DNA from: Lachnospiraceae bacterium
GTDB taxonomy: Bacteria; Bacillota; Clostridia; Lachnospirales; Lachnospiraceae
NCBI GenBank assembly: GCA_017936785.1
Contig: JAGBEV010000052.1
Span: 62,001 to 126,000 of the forward strand
Direction: 5' to 3'
DNA: 64,000 bases
The position numbers were made by a program, and so were the translations under genes. How positions within the stretch are numbered: position 1 is the stretch's first letter; each line of letters starts with the position of its first letter. The notes below the pieces were generated by a model that was given only the letters and a program-made list of their open reading frames with translations, had not been told where the DNA came from and made no database searches. Below, piece after piece: positions 8,547-16,725 of the stretch.

Positions 8547-10274
8547 ATGAGAAAGAAACTTCTTTTTATCAGCGTTTTCTTGTTGGTGGTCACGGCGATT
8601 GTGGCTTTGTCTAAGGAAAATGGACCTTCCGTTTTGGTGGCGGGGGAGAAGAAAATTAATAGTATCAAGGCAAAGACCAGGCCTTTGGAAAAGGATTTCC
8701 GACTTTTTTTTGATGGGGAGGAATTGCCTTATGATGAGGCGAGTCGTACTTTTTATCTGCCGGTGGATATGGAAGATGAGGAATGGGAAATCGGGCAGTT
8801 TGCAGGAACCTTTTATGATGAAGGGAATGCTGATGAAGGGGATTCGGACAGCAGAGAGAATGTGAAGGGACAGCAGGCGGATCTGCTTTTTGTGGAAAGT
8901 TATAAGAAGGCGGATAAGCAGGAAGCCATTGCGGAAGGAAAAGGGTTTTCTTTTCTGGCTGTGACTAAGGAAGGTTATGGGGAATATCAGCTTGTATTTA
9001 CGGGGCTGCCTATGATCACTTTTACGGGGACGGAATATCTGGCGGAAGACGGGACCCAGATGTTTCTTTTGAAGGTTTATGATACGGACCATGAAGGCAG
9101 CTGGGTAACGGAATGTTATACCCAGTCAAGGCTGCGGGGGAATACCAGCCTGACTTATGAAAAGAAGAGCCTTCGGCTTTATCTGAAGGAATTGAACAAA
9201 GACGGAACATTTGAAAAATGCAATGAAAATCTGTTAGGGCTCCGGGATGATGATGACTGGATTTTGAATGCCCTTTATGCGGATAATACCAGGATCAGGG
9301 ATCAGCTCTGCATAGATCTCTGGAATGAAGTGGGAGCAGGAAATAATCCTTATGGGCAGAATTTCGGAACCCAGTCGGCAATGGTGGAGGTTATCATCGG
9401 AAACGGCTATCAGGGGATTTATGACCTGATGGTGCCCATTGACAGAAAGCAGCTGGGAATGGATGCGGTTTCGGATCAGATCGCCGGGGGAGAGACCATA
9501 GTAGAAAGGCTTTATAAGAAGAAATATACTGCAAGCTGGAATGCGTCTGACTTTGTGGGACCGTTACCGGATGCTAATCAGATTGATTACAGAGGCGGTT
9601 TTTATCTAAAGGGTGATACCGTTCTGCAGAATGAAGAAGAATGGCTGCCTTTATATCAGGTGGCATCCCTGCTGGAGGCGGACGATGAAACCTTTGCCGC
9701 AGAGATCACAGGAATAGCAGACCGGCAGAATCTGGTGGATAACTGGCTGTTTTATCAGGCGATAGCAGGATTTGACAACGAAAATAAAAATATGTATTAT
9801 GTGGCAAGGAACCGGGGAGACAGCTATTATGGCTATTTTATTCCGTGGGATATGAATTTATCCTTTGGAGCGGTCTACGCTGAAAATGTGTATTATTGCG
9901 AAGAAAGTGCCGCGGTCATTGCAGAACCGGTGCTTTGGCAGCCGGGGCAGAGGATGATCGAACTGGATGCTGACGGTTCCAAGGAGTTAGCAAGTGCTAC
10001 CTGGCAGAAATGGAGAAGCGGAGCTTTTTCTGATGAAGCGCTCCTTGAGAGAATTTCAGGGCTGGAGCATCAGGTTAAGGACTCTGGGGCTTTTGCCAGA
10101 GAAGATGCCAGATGGCAAAATGGCAATCAGAATGAGGATTTCAGTTTCCTCTATGATTTTGCCATAACGAGAATGAAGGTTGTTGACGCTTATATCAGCG
10201 GGCTGACAGGGATTCCGGTGGATAATGGGCAGGAGAAGCCTCTTGTGGAGGAAGCCCCCATTTTGGAGGAATAG
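8547..10274 (+). CDS. CotH-family kinase-like secreted protein
   Basis: A 575-aa protein with an N-terminal signal/anchor (residues 3-20, LLFISVFLLVVTAIVAL), so the bulk is extracytoplasmic. The CotH domain is shown by LRGNTSLTYEKKS, NLLGLRDDDDWILNA, and the late YYGYFIPWDMNLSFG block that supplies metal-binding Asp. CotH proteins are atypical protein kinases known from spore coat, but also occur outside sporulation in clusters with VTC and DUF4956 proteins, as here. The insert between residues about 40 and 160 is acidic and of unknown function. TAAGGA at 8532-8537 is a possible RBS and coincides with the putative target duplication of the upstream element. Substrate unknown. Confidence 0.88.
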   Translation: MRKKLLFISVFLLVVTAIVALSKENGPSVLVAGEKKINSIKAKTRPLEKDFRLFFDGEELPYDEASRTFYLPVDMEDEEWEIGQFAGTFYDEGNADEGDSDSRENVKGQQADLLFVESYKKADKQEAIAEGKGFSFLAVTKEGYGEYQLVFTGLPMITFTGTEYLAEDGTQMFLLKVYDTDHEGSWVTECYTQSRLRGNTSLTYEKKSLRLYLKELNKDGTFEKCNENLLGLRDDDDWILNALYADNTRIRDQLCIDLWNEVGAGNNPYGQNFGTQSAMVEVIIGNGYQGIYDLMVPIDRKQLGMDAVSDQIAGGETIVERLYKKKYTASWNASDFVGPLPDANQIDYRGGFYLKGDTVLQNEEEWLPLYQVASLLEADDETFAAEITGIADRQNLVDNWLFYQAIAGFDNENKNMYYVARNRGDSYYGYFIPWDMNLSFGAVYAENVYYCEESAAVIAEPVLWQPGQRMIELDADGSKELASATWQKWRSGAFSDEALLERISGLEHQVKDSGAFAREDARWQNGNQNEDFSFLYDFAITRMKVVDAYISGLTGIPVDNGQEKPLVEEAPILEE

Positions 10275-10357
10275 CACATTTTGAATGAAGATGCGGGAAC
10301 CATTATCAGAAATAGCAAGTGTGATTTTGCAGTCATGGGAAAAGGATAGGAGAAAAA

Positions 10358-11080
10358 ATGGATTTCAGACATGAGTACAAATTTATCATATCGATTCCCC
10401 AGTCTCTTATTTTGCAGAGCCGGATGGCGGAAATCATGAAGCGGGATGTTCACAGCGGACAGTCCGGCAGTTATGAGATACGCAGCATTTATTTTGATGA
10501 TATCAATAATACCTGTTATATACAAAATGAGGCGGGAACAGACCCGAGAGCCAAATACCGCATCCGCTGCTATAATGCTTCTGATGAAAGGATCGTGCTG
10601 GAAAAGAAGATCAAGCAAAATGGAATGACGAAGAAGCTGCATGAGGATTTGAGCAAAGAGCAGTACCGGATGCTGACATCCTTTTCCATGGGGGCAGACG
10701 GCACCGGATTACCGGGAGCTATAGGAGAGATGGATTCTTCTTTTTTTGAACAGCCCCCGCTGGTACAGGAGCTTCTTTCCTTAAAACAGATGCGCATGAT
10801 GCAGCCGAAAGTCATCGTGGCATATGAAAGGACGCCTTTTATAGAAGAAGCGGGAAATGTGCGGGTGACTTTTGATGACCGGATATCCTCTTCCGCGGAT
10901 TTTGAGGGCTTTTTTAAAGAAAAGCTTCATAAAAGACCGGTCATGCCCGTGGGAGAAACTTTAATGGAAGTAAAGTTTGATGAATTTTTACCGGCATATA
11001 TCAAAGAGGCGTTGGAACTGGGAAGGCTGTCTCAGACAACCTTTTCCAAGTATTATTTGTGCAGGAGATACAGCTTATGA
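10358..11080 (+). CDS. VTC-domain polyphosphate polymerase family protein
   Basis: A 240-aa single-domain VTC protein. The tunnel-fold landmarks are present: RHEYKF near the N-terminus, SIYFDD, AKYRIRCY, the basic strand VLEKKIKQNG, VAYERTPF, and the C-terminal EVKFDEFLPAYI. Yeast Vtc4 makes polyphosphate from ATP on this fold. Bacterial relatives are found with CotH and DUF4956, but their product is not established. GGATAGGAG lies upstream of ATG 10358. Its stop overlaps the DUF4956 start (ATGA at 11077-11080), so the two proteins are probably made in fixed ratio. Confidence 0.9.
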   Translation: MDFRHEYKFIISIPQSLILQSRMAEIMKRDVHSGQSGSYEIRSIYFDDINNTCYIQNEAGTDPRAKYRIRCYNASDERIVLEKKIKQNGMTKKLHEDLSKEQYRMLTSFSMGADGTGLPGAIGEMDSSFFEQPPLVQELLSLKQMRMMQPKVIVAYERTPFIEEAGNVRVTFDDRISSSADFEGFFKEKLHKRPVMPVGETLMEVKFDEFLPAYIKEALELGRLSQTTFSKYYLCRRYSL

Positions 11081-11754
11081 CTAATTTTTCGGATATTTTT
11101 AAAAAATCATTTTTGGAAGGCTTTAACGGCGGGGATATTACGATAGCAAGGATTTTGGTGACACTTGCTGTTACGGCGGTCCTTGCGGCGTATATTTTTA
11201 TCGTATATTATACGGCGACCAAGAAAACCTTTTATAACAAGAGCTTTAATATTTCCCTGGCGCTGATCGCAGTGATCACAGCGGCGATCATTCTGGCAAT
11301 GCAGTCCAATCTGGTTATTTCCTTAGGTATGGTGGGTGCCCTTTCCATTGTACGTTTCAGAACGGCGATCAAGGACCCTATGGATCTGGTATTTTTGTTC
11401 TGGTCCATCAGTATCGGCATTATCTGCGGGGCAAATATGTATACCATTGCATTTCTTGCCAGTCTGGTCATTACCATTGGTCTGTTTTTGTTAGAGCTGA
11501 CGCCTGTAGGAAAAGCGGCATCTCTTTTAGTTGTCAGTGCAGATAAGCCGGAGGCGGAAAAGGCGGTTTTAGAAGCAGTGGGGCAGTTTAGCCGTGTATG
11601 CAGTGTGAAATCCCGGAATCTTTCGGACAAGGGCTTGAACCTGATCGTGGAATGCAAGCCCGGCGACGGGACGGAACTGATCAAAAAAGTAAAAGAAATA
11701 GAAGGTGTCTTTGGAGTATCCTTAATGGCACATGATGGGGAGGTAACGGTATGA
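11077..11754 (+). CDS. DUF4956 membrane protein
   Basis: A protein of about 225 aa with an N-terminal membrane part of four or so helices (residues about 20-140). It carries the conserved loop SLGMVGALSIVRFRTAIKDP and ends in a soluble ferredoxin-like domain of about 80 residues. DUF4956 proteins travel with VTC and CotH genes, suggesting one membrane-associated machine. Function is unknown. ATG 11077, overlapping the VTC stop, has AGGAG at 11062-11066; a GTG at 11059 is less likely. The end overlaps the nucleotidyltransferase start as ATGA (11751-11754). Confidence 0.88.
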   Translation: MTNFSDIFKKSFLEGFNGGDITIARILVTLAVTAVLAAYIFIVYYTATKKTFYNKSFNISLALIAVITAAIILAMQSNLVISLGMVGALSIVRFRTAIKDPMDLVFLFWSISIGIICGANMYTIAFLASLVITIGLFLLELTPVGKAASLLVVSADKPEAEKAVLEAVGQFSRVCSVKSRNLSDKGLNLIVECKPGDGTELIKKVKEIEGVFGVSLMAHDGEVTV

Positions 11755-12476
11755 CGATCGTGATCACTATGGCGGGGCTCGGTTCCCGGTTCAGAAAGGC
11801 GGGCTATACAGTGCCCAAATATATGATCGAGGCTCATGGAAAGACTTTGTTTGAATGGTCCATGGAAAGTCTGGAGGGCTTTGATCTGAAAGCAAATACC
11901 TGTATTTTTATTGTGAGAAAAGAAGATGATGCCTCGGGCTTTATTAAAGAGACCTGCGGCAAGCTTGGTATTCAGGATGTAAAAGTCATTGAGATCGATT
12001 ATCTGACTGACGGACAGGCTACCACTGCCATGCTGGCAAGCAGGGAATGGGACAAAGAGGATTCTCTGATGATCTACAATATCGATACCTATGTAGAGGC
12101 GGGAGAAATGAATGCTTCCCAGATCGCAGGAGACGGCTTTATCCCCTGTTTCCATGCAGAGGGCGACCACTGGAGTTTTGCAAAGCTGGATGAAAGCGGC
12201 AAAGTAGTGGAAGTGCGGGAGAAGACCCGGATTTCCGATAATTGTACTCTGGGTGCATATTATTTTAAAACCTGCGGGCTTTATGAACAGTTGTATGAAG
12301 AGTATTATTCTTCCGATGAAAAACTGGAGAAGGGTGAGAAATATGTGGCACCCCTTTATAATTATCTCATAAGCAAAGGCGGAGATGTGCGCATTTCCAT
12401 CGTGGATTATGACAAGGTCCATGTGCTGGGCACGCCGGAAGAACTGGATTATTTTAAGGAAAATTATAAGGCATGA
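11751..12476 (+). CDS. Sugar nucleotidyltransferase-like protein
   Basis: A 241-aa cytosolic protein with the nucleotidyltransferase signature near the start (MAGLGSRFRKAGYTVPKYM), an MIYNIDTYV metal-site strand and a WSFAKLDESGKVVEV block. This is the fold of sugar-1-phosphate or alcohol-phosphate nucleotidyltransferases that make NDP- or CDP-activated donors. With the kinase at 6409 and the HAD phosphatase at 7836 it completes a kinase/phosphatase/nucleotidyltransferase set often seen in capsule loci. Its placement inside the VTC-DUF4956 overlap chain is unusual. Substrate unknown. Confidence 0.85.
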   Translation: MTIVITMAGLGSRFRKAGYTVPKYMIEAHGKTLFEWSMESLEGFDLKANTCIFIVRKEDDASGFIKETCGKLGIQDVKVIEIDYLTDGQATTAMLASREWDKEDSLMIYNIDTYVEAGEMNASQIAGDGFIPCFHAEGDHWSFAKLDESGKVVEVREKTRISDNCTLGAYYFKTCGLYEQLYEEYYSSDEKLEKGEKYVAPLYNYLISKGGDVRISIVDYDKVHVLGTPEELDYFKENYKA

Positions 12477-15400
12477 GAAATCAAAACAGTCAGGAAAGCA
12501 GGCAAAAGGGCAAAATCGTCCTGCACAAACTGAATAAAGTTTTTTTGATGATCGCATTCCTCCATTGGATTCTGACCTTTTTTACGGATCATCTGATCTT
12601 TGAATATGTGATGTGGGATCTGTCCAATGTGACGCAGATGGTAAAAACAGCAATGACCTATGGGGCCAAAGCTGTTTTTCTGCTTGTGCTCGTGGGAATT
12701 TATCAGGGACTTTACCGCTTTTTTGCCAAAGCTGACAGGCGGTTTGTAAAGTATACACTGATTTATTTTTGTATCAATCTGGTACTGCTGCTTTTAGTCT
12801 GGCCCGGTATCTGGCGAATGGATGAATTCGGCATTTTAAACAGTGCTGTGAAACTTTTGCCCGTATTCTGGCAAAACTATCTGACCAGCCTGTTTTATGT
12901 ATTTTCCCTGATGCTGATACCTGTTCCTTCAGGTGTCATTATCGTACAATGTGCCTTCATTTCCCTGATGGCGGGATATATGATCAATTTTTTTGTAAAA
13001 AGGTTTGGCAAAGCCGGTATTCTGGCGTTTATCCCCTGTCTGTTTTTCCCGGTGCTGGATTCCAATCTGTATCCTATGCGTATGAGCCTTTACGGATTTA
13101 TGGAATTGTTTTTGCTGGTGCTCATTTGGGAGAAGCGGCAAAATATCGGGAATATGTCGGAGACTTCGGAAGAGGAAAGGGCAGATGAAAAATTGCAGGG
13201 ACGGAAAAGGGATTCCTGGATTTTTATCTGTATTCTGGCGGGTCTGGTTACCGTATGGAGAACGGAAGCGGTATATTATTTTATTCTGTTTCCCCTGTTA
13301 TTAGTAATTTTATTTGTAAAGAAGCTTGGAAGAAAGCGTCTGGTAAAGATCATCTGCGGCTACTTAGCATGCGCCTTGTGTCTGTTTGTGCCTCAGACTG
13401 CAGGGGATAAGCTGACAAGCGGAAACCAGTATGACCTGACCAGTGTAGTGCTGCCCTTAGTGCCTTTGGTAAATGAGGCATACGGAAGAGAGGACTGCAA
13501 AGAACAGCTTGAGGCTATCGACCAAGTCATTGACGTGGAAATTGCCGTGGCAGGAGCAAAGGAAGGAAAAAGCGGGATCAGCCTTTTTTGGAGTGAACCG
13601 GATTTCCAGAAAACTTACACGGACAGTCAGTATGGGGAATTTAAAAGTGCTTATTATGAGCTGATCCTGAAATTCCCCCAAACATTTCTTGGAGAGAGAT
13701 GGGACTGCTTTATCCATTCCGTGGATCTGCTTCAGAATACCACAGAGCTTTTTACTGCAAAAGGAGTAGCTAACTATGATACCTTCCGTTCCTATGCAGG
13801 AACTAAGCCTTTTCATGATGAGCTGCGCAGTACGGTCATCAAGGTATTGGAATGGCGGCAATCAGGTGATTATGAATGCAAGAAAGCCGGATACGGCGTG
13901 ATCTATACAGCCCTGATCCCTATTGGTATCCTGTTAGCTGTATGGGCAGTCTGCCTTGTAAAGCGCAGGTGGCATGGATTTTTTATGCTTTCCCTTCCGC
14001 TGGTCAAGGTTCCTCTTGTTTTCCTGACCGCACCGTCCCGGTTGTTTATGTATTATTATTCGCTGTACCTGATTGGGTATTTTCTGGGCGCCTATTTGTT
14101 GATCACATTGTTGGTCAGGGTGTGGAAACGGGCGGGGAGTCCTGTAAAAAAAACAGTTGCCTATGCTAAGAGAAATGGCGTGAAGGCAGCTTTTGACGCT
14201 GTCATGGAACGGGTTGATAAGAAACATAGAGATGAAATGTGGCTTTCTGCTGCTTCCTATGAAGGCTGTAAGGAATGGAGCCAGCCAGTGTCTTTTGAAC
14301 AGATGCAGCAGGAACAGGAAATGCAGAGAAATAAACAATTTTCTTATGAACCTCTGATCAGCATCGTGGTTCCTGCATATGAGACAGATGAACGGTTTTT
14401 AAAGGAATTGCTGGATAGCGTAAAGGAGCAGACCTATGGCAAATGGGAACTGCTGATTGCGGATGCCAGCAAAAGCGAAAAAGTAAAAGACTGTTTGCTG
14501 GAGGACTGGGCGCAGGATTATCCGGATGCACGCAAAATCCGGTATATCAGGCTGAAAGAAAACGAGGGCATATCCCAAAATACAAACAGAGCCATTGAGG
14601 AAGCCTCAGGGGAATATATCGCGCTTCTGGATCATGATGATGTTTTGACCAAAGATGCCCTGTATTCCATGGTGGAAGCCGTTAATCAGGCGGACAACAG
14701 GGAATCAGTTCTGGCGGTCTATTCGGATGAAGATAAATGCGACGGCTCTATGGAGCGGTTTTATGAGCCACACTTTAAGCCCGACTTTAATCTGGATTTA
14801 TTGTTATCCAATAATTATATCTGCCATTTTCTTATGGTAAATGCCTCTGTTATGAAGGAATTGAAGCTGCGGAAGGAATTTGACGGCGCACAAGATTATG
14901 ATCTGGTGCTGCGGCTTGCAGCCCGGCTGGAAATGGAGAACGGAAAAGACATAGATGCCGCTAGTGTTAAAGATCATGAAAACAGGATCTTACATGTACC
15001 AAAAGTGCTTTATCACTGGAGGTGCCATGAAGGCTCTACGGCAGGAAATACGGAGAGCAAGCGATATGCCTATGATGCGGGAAGAAGGGCGTTGGAGGAA
15101 TATTACCGGCTTACAGGTATTTCAGAGCAGGTGAAAGTGACAGACAGCCCCCATCTGGGATTTTACAGAACCTCTTATACGCCGGATATATTTGCAGTAA
15201 GGAAAGATGTTGCTGCAGTCTGCGGCAGGGTGCTTAAAAAGGGAATCGTAGCCGGGGGACCGGAGCTTATATATAAAGATGGCAAAGGGCATTCCAAAGC
15301 TTTGAAGCTGTTTCAGGGATTAAGGAAAAACAGCAGCGGTTATATGCACCGTGCTTCTCTTTATATGGATGCAGACCGGGCGGATGCAAGAGCTTTGCGC

Positions 15401-15496
15401 CTGCGTCCTGACTTGGACTGTACCCTTGAAAAAGCCCTGGCTTCGGGGATGAAACTGGTATATGATCCGGAATTTGTGGTAAATGAGGATTCATAA
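12473..15496 (+). CDS. Membrane domain fused to GT2 glycosyltransferase (1007 aa)
   Basis: Residues 1 to about 540 form a polytopic membrane domain with a dozen or so helices and a large extracytoplasmic loop (roughly 310-470). The loop-proximal WRMDEFGI is reminiscent of GT-C or DUF6020-type proteins. After a linker, a GT2 domain starts near residue 625 (ISIVVPAYETDE) with LLDHDDVLT near 718 and HFKPDFNLDLLLSNNYICHF. That last block is nearly the same as in the 695-aa protein at 468. A second GT2-like region after about 900 keeps fragments (ELIYKDGKG) but no recognisable DXD, so it looks decayed. Translation is coupled to the nucleotidyltransferase by ATGA at 12473-12476. It may extend a glycan and export or polymerise it; this is inference. 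Confidence 0.83.
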   Translation: MRNQNSQESRQKGKIVLHKLNKVFLMIAFLHWILTFFTDHLIFEYVMWDLSNVTQMVKTAMTYGAKAVFLLVLVGIYQGLYRFFAKADRRFVKYTLIYFCINLVLLLLVWPGIWRMDEFGILNSAVKLLPVFWQNYLTSLFYVFSLMLIPVPSGVIIVQCAFISLMAGYMINFFVKRFGKAGILAFIPCLFFPVLDSNLYPMRMSLYGFMELFLLVLIWEKRQNIGNMSETSEEERADEKLQGRKRDSWIFICILAGLVTVWRTEAVYYFILFPLLLVILFVKKLGRKRLVKIICGYLACALCLFVPQTAGDKLTSGNQYDLTSVVLPLVPLVNEAYGREDCKEQLEAIDQVIDVEIAVAGAKEGKSGISLFWSEPDFQKTYTDSQYGEFKSAYYELILKFPQTFLGERWDCFIHSVDLLQNTTELFTAKGVANYDTFRSYAGTKPFHDELRSTVIKVLEWRQSGDYECKKAGYGVIYTALIPIGILLAVWAVCLVKRRWHGFFMLSLPLVKVPLVFLTAPSRLFMYYYSLYLIGYFLGAYLLITLLVRVWKRAGSPVKKTVAYAKRNGVKAAFDAVMERVDKKHRDEMWLSAASYEGCKEWSQPVSFEQMQQEQEMQRNKQFSYEPLISIVVPAYETDERFLKELLDSVKEQTYGKWELLIADASKSEKVKDCLLEDWAQDYPDARKIRYIRLKENEGISQNTNRAIEEASGEYIALLDHDDVLTKDALYSMVEAVNQADNRESVLAVYSDEDKCDGSMERFYEPHFKPDFNLDLLLSNNYICHFLMVNASVMKELKLRKEFDGAQDYDLVLRLAARLEMENGKDIDAASVKDHENRILHVPKVLYHWRCHEGSTAGNTESKRYAYDAGRRALEEYYRLTGISEQVKVTDSPHLGFYRTSYTPDIFAVRKDVAAVCGRVLKKGIVAGGPELIYKDGKGHSKALKLFQGLRKNSSGYMHRASLYMDADRADARALRLRPDLDCTLEKALASGMKLVYDPEFVVNEDS

Positions 15497-15600
15497 ATAT
15501 TTCAGATCATATGAAATATGGAACGGAATATCTGAATGAATTTTACGGATGCTGTCAAAAATTCAAGGCTTTATGCGAATTATGTTAATAAAGGAGTTTT

Positions 15601-16575
15601 ATGAAAACGACGGTAGTCATTCCCAATTATAACGGAATAAAGTATCTGGAAAATTGCATAAAAAAACTCTTAAAAGCAAAAGAACAGGGAGAATTTCAAA
15701 TCCTGGTCATTGACAATGGTTCTACTGACGGCAGTCTTGAGACGGCAAGGGAGTACAAAAGCAGAAATCTGCTGAAACTGGTAGAATTTTCTGAAAATAC
15801 AGGCTTTTGTGGCGCTGTGAACGAAGGGATCAGACGGACAAACACAGAATATGTCCTTCTGCTGAACAACGATACGGAAGTAACGGAAGATTTTGTAGTG
15901 GTACTTGAGCAGTTTATGGACAAACATCCGAAAGCTTTTTCGGCATCTTCCAAAATGCTTTCCCTGAAACAGCCTGATGTGATCGATGACTGCGGAGATC
16001 TGTACTGTGCTCTGGGCTGGGCATTCGGACTGGGAAAGGGGAAAAGATCAGACCATTATGGCAGGGATGGAGAAGTGTTTGCCGCCTGTGGCGGAGCATC
16101 TATTTACCGCAGGGAAACATTTGAAAAAATCGGCTTATTTGATGAAAACCATTTTGCCTATCTGGAGGACATTGACATAGGCTATAGGGCATTGATCTGG
16201 GGATACCGCAATTATTATTGCCACAGCGCAGTAGTCTATCATGCGGGAAGTGGTTTTTCAGGTTCCAGATATAACAAGTTTAAAATCGACTTATCTGCAA
16301 AAAATAGTATATATCTCATTTTTAAAAATATGCCTTTTCTTCAGATCATTCTCAACCTGCCGTTTTTGCTTGCGGGATTTTTTGTTAAGATCATGTTTTT
16401 TGTATTAAAAGGCTTTGGAGGAGTGTATTTAAGAGGGCTGGGAAAAGGAATTTCTTTGAGCTTTTCTGCAAAAGGAAGGCAAAAAAAGGTTTCTTTTCAC
16501 ATAAAAAATCTGTTTCATTATGTAAAAATTCAGTTTTTTCTCTGGTGGAATACTATACGCCGTTTTATAGGTTAA
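15601..16575 (+). CDS. GT2 glycosyltransferase, WbbL/rhamnosyltransferase-like
   Basis: A 324-aa GT2 enzyme with TTVVIPNYNG at the N-terminus, VIDNGSTDGS, ENTGFCGAVNEG, the metal-binding LLLNNDTEV and the late AYLEDIDIGYRA. This set is typical of WbbL-like rhamnosyltransferases, although the sugar cannot be told from sequence. A hydrophobic segment near residues 255-280 and a basic C-terminus suggest membrane association. AAAGGAG at 15589-15595 gives a good RBS for ATG 15601. It is separated from the 1007-aa gene by about 100 bases with no terminator. The gene ends before the promoter that begins the next unit. Confidence 0.9.
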   Translation: MKTTVVIPNYNGIKYLENCIKKLLKAKEQGEFQILVIDNGSTDGSLETAREYKSRNLLKLVEFSENTGFCGAVNEGIRRTNTEYVLLLNNDTEVTEDFVVVLEQFMDKHPKAFSASSKMLSLKQPDVIDDCGDLYCALGWAFGLGKGKRSDHYGRDGEVFAACGGASIYRRETFEKIGLFDENHFAYLEDIDIGYRALIWGYRNYYCHSAVVYHAGSGFSGSRYNKFKIDLSAKNSIYLIFKNMPFLQIILNLPFLLAGFFVKIMFFVLKGFGGVYLRGLGKGISLSFSAKGRQKKVSFHIKNLFHYVKIQFFLWWNTIRRFIG

Positions 16576-16665
16576 AGTAGTGAAAAAGGGGCAGAAACTA
16601 AACTTTTGAAACGACATAATGTTACAAAAATGTTAAGGAAAAATTAAGAATATGACCTAAAATGG

Positions 16666-16694
16666 TTGCCCTTTTTGGAGAAATAAGGTAAAAT
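16666..16694 (+). promoter_or_regulatory. Sigma-A promoter for the sugar-transferase/LCP unit
   Basis: TTGCCC (16666-16671), 17-base spacer, TAAAAT (16689-16694). It lies in the only AT-rich gap before the priming transferase and about 30 bases upstream of its start. Confidence 0.65.
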
Positions 16695-16725
16695 AGCGAT
16701 TGTATATGAAATAAGGTGATTTCCT

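Noticed and set aside
11232..12557. A 441-codon open frame on the minus strand
   Set aside because: It lies entirely opposite the well-supported DUF4956 and nucleotidyltransferase genes, has no RBS, and its translation shows no known fold. It is an antisense shadow of codon bias.
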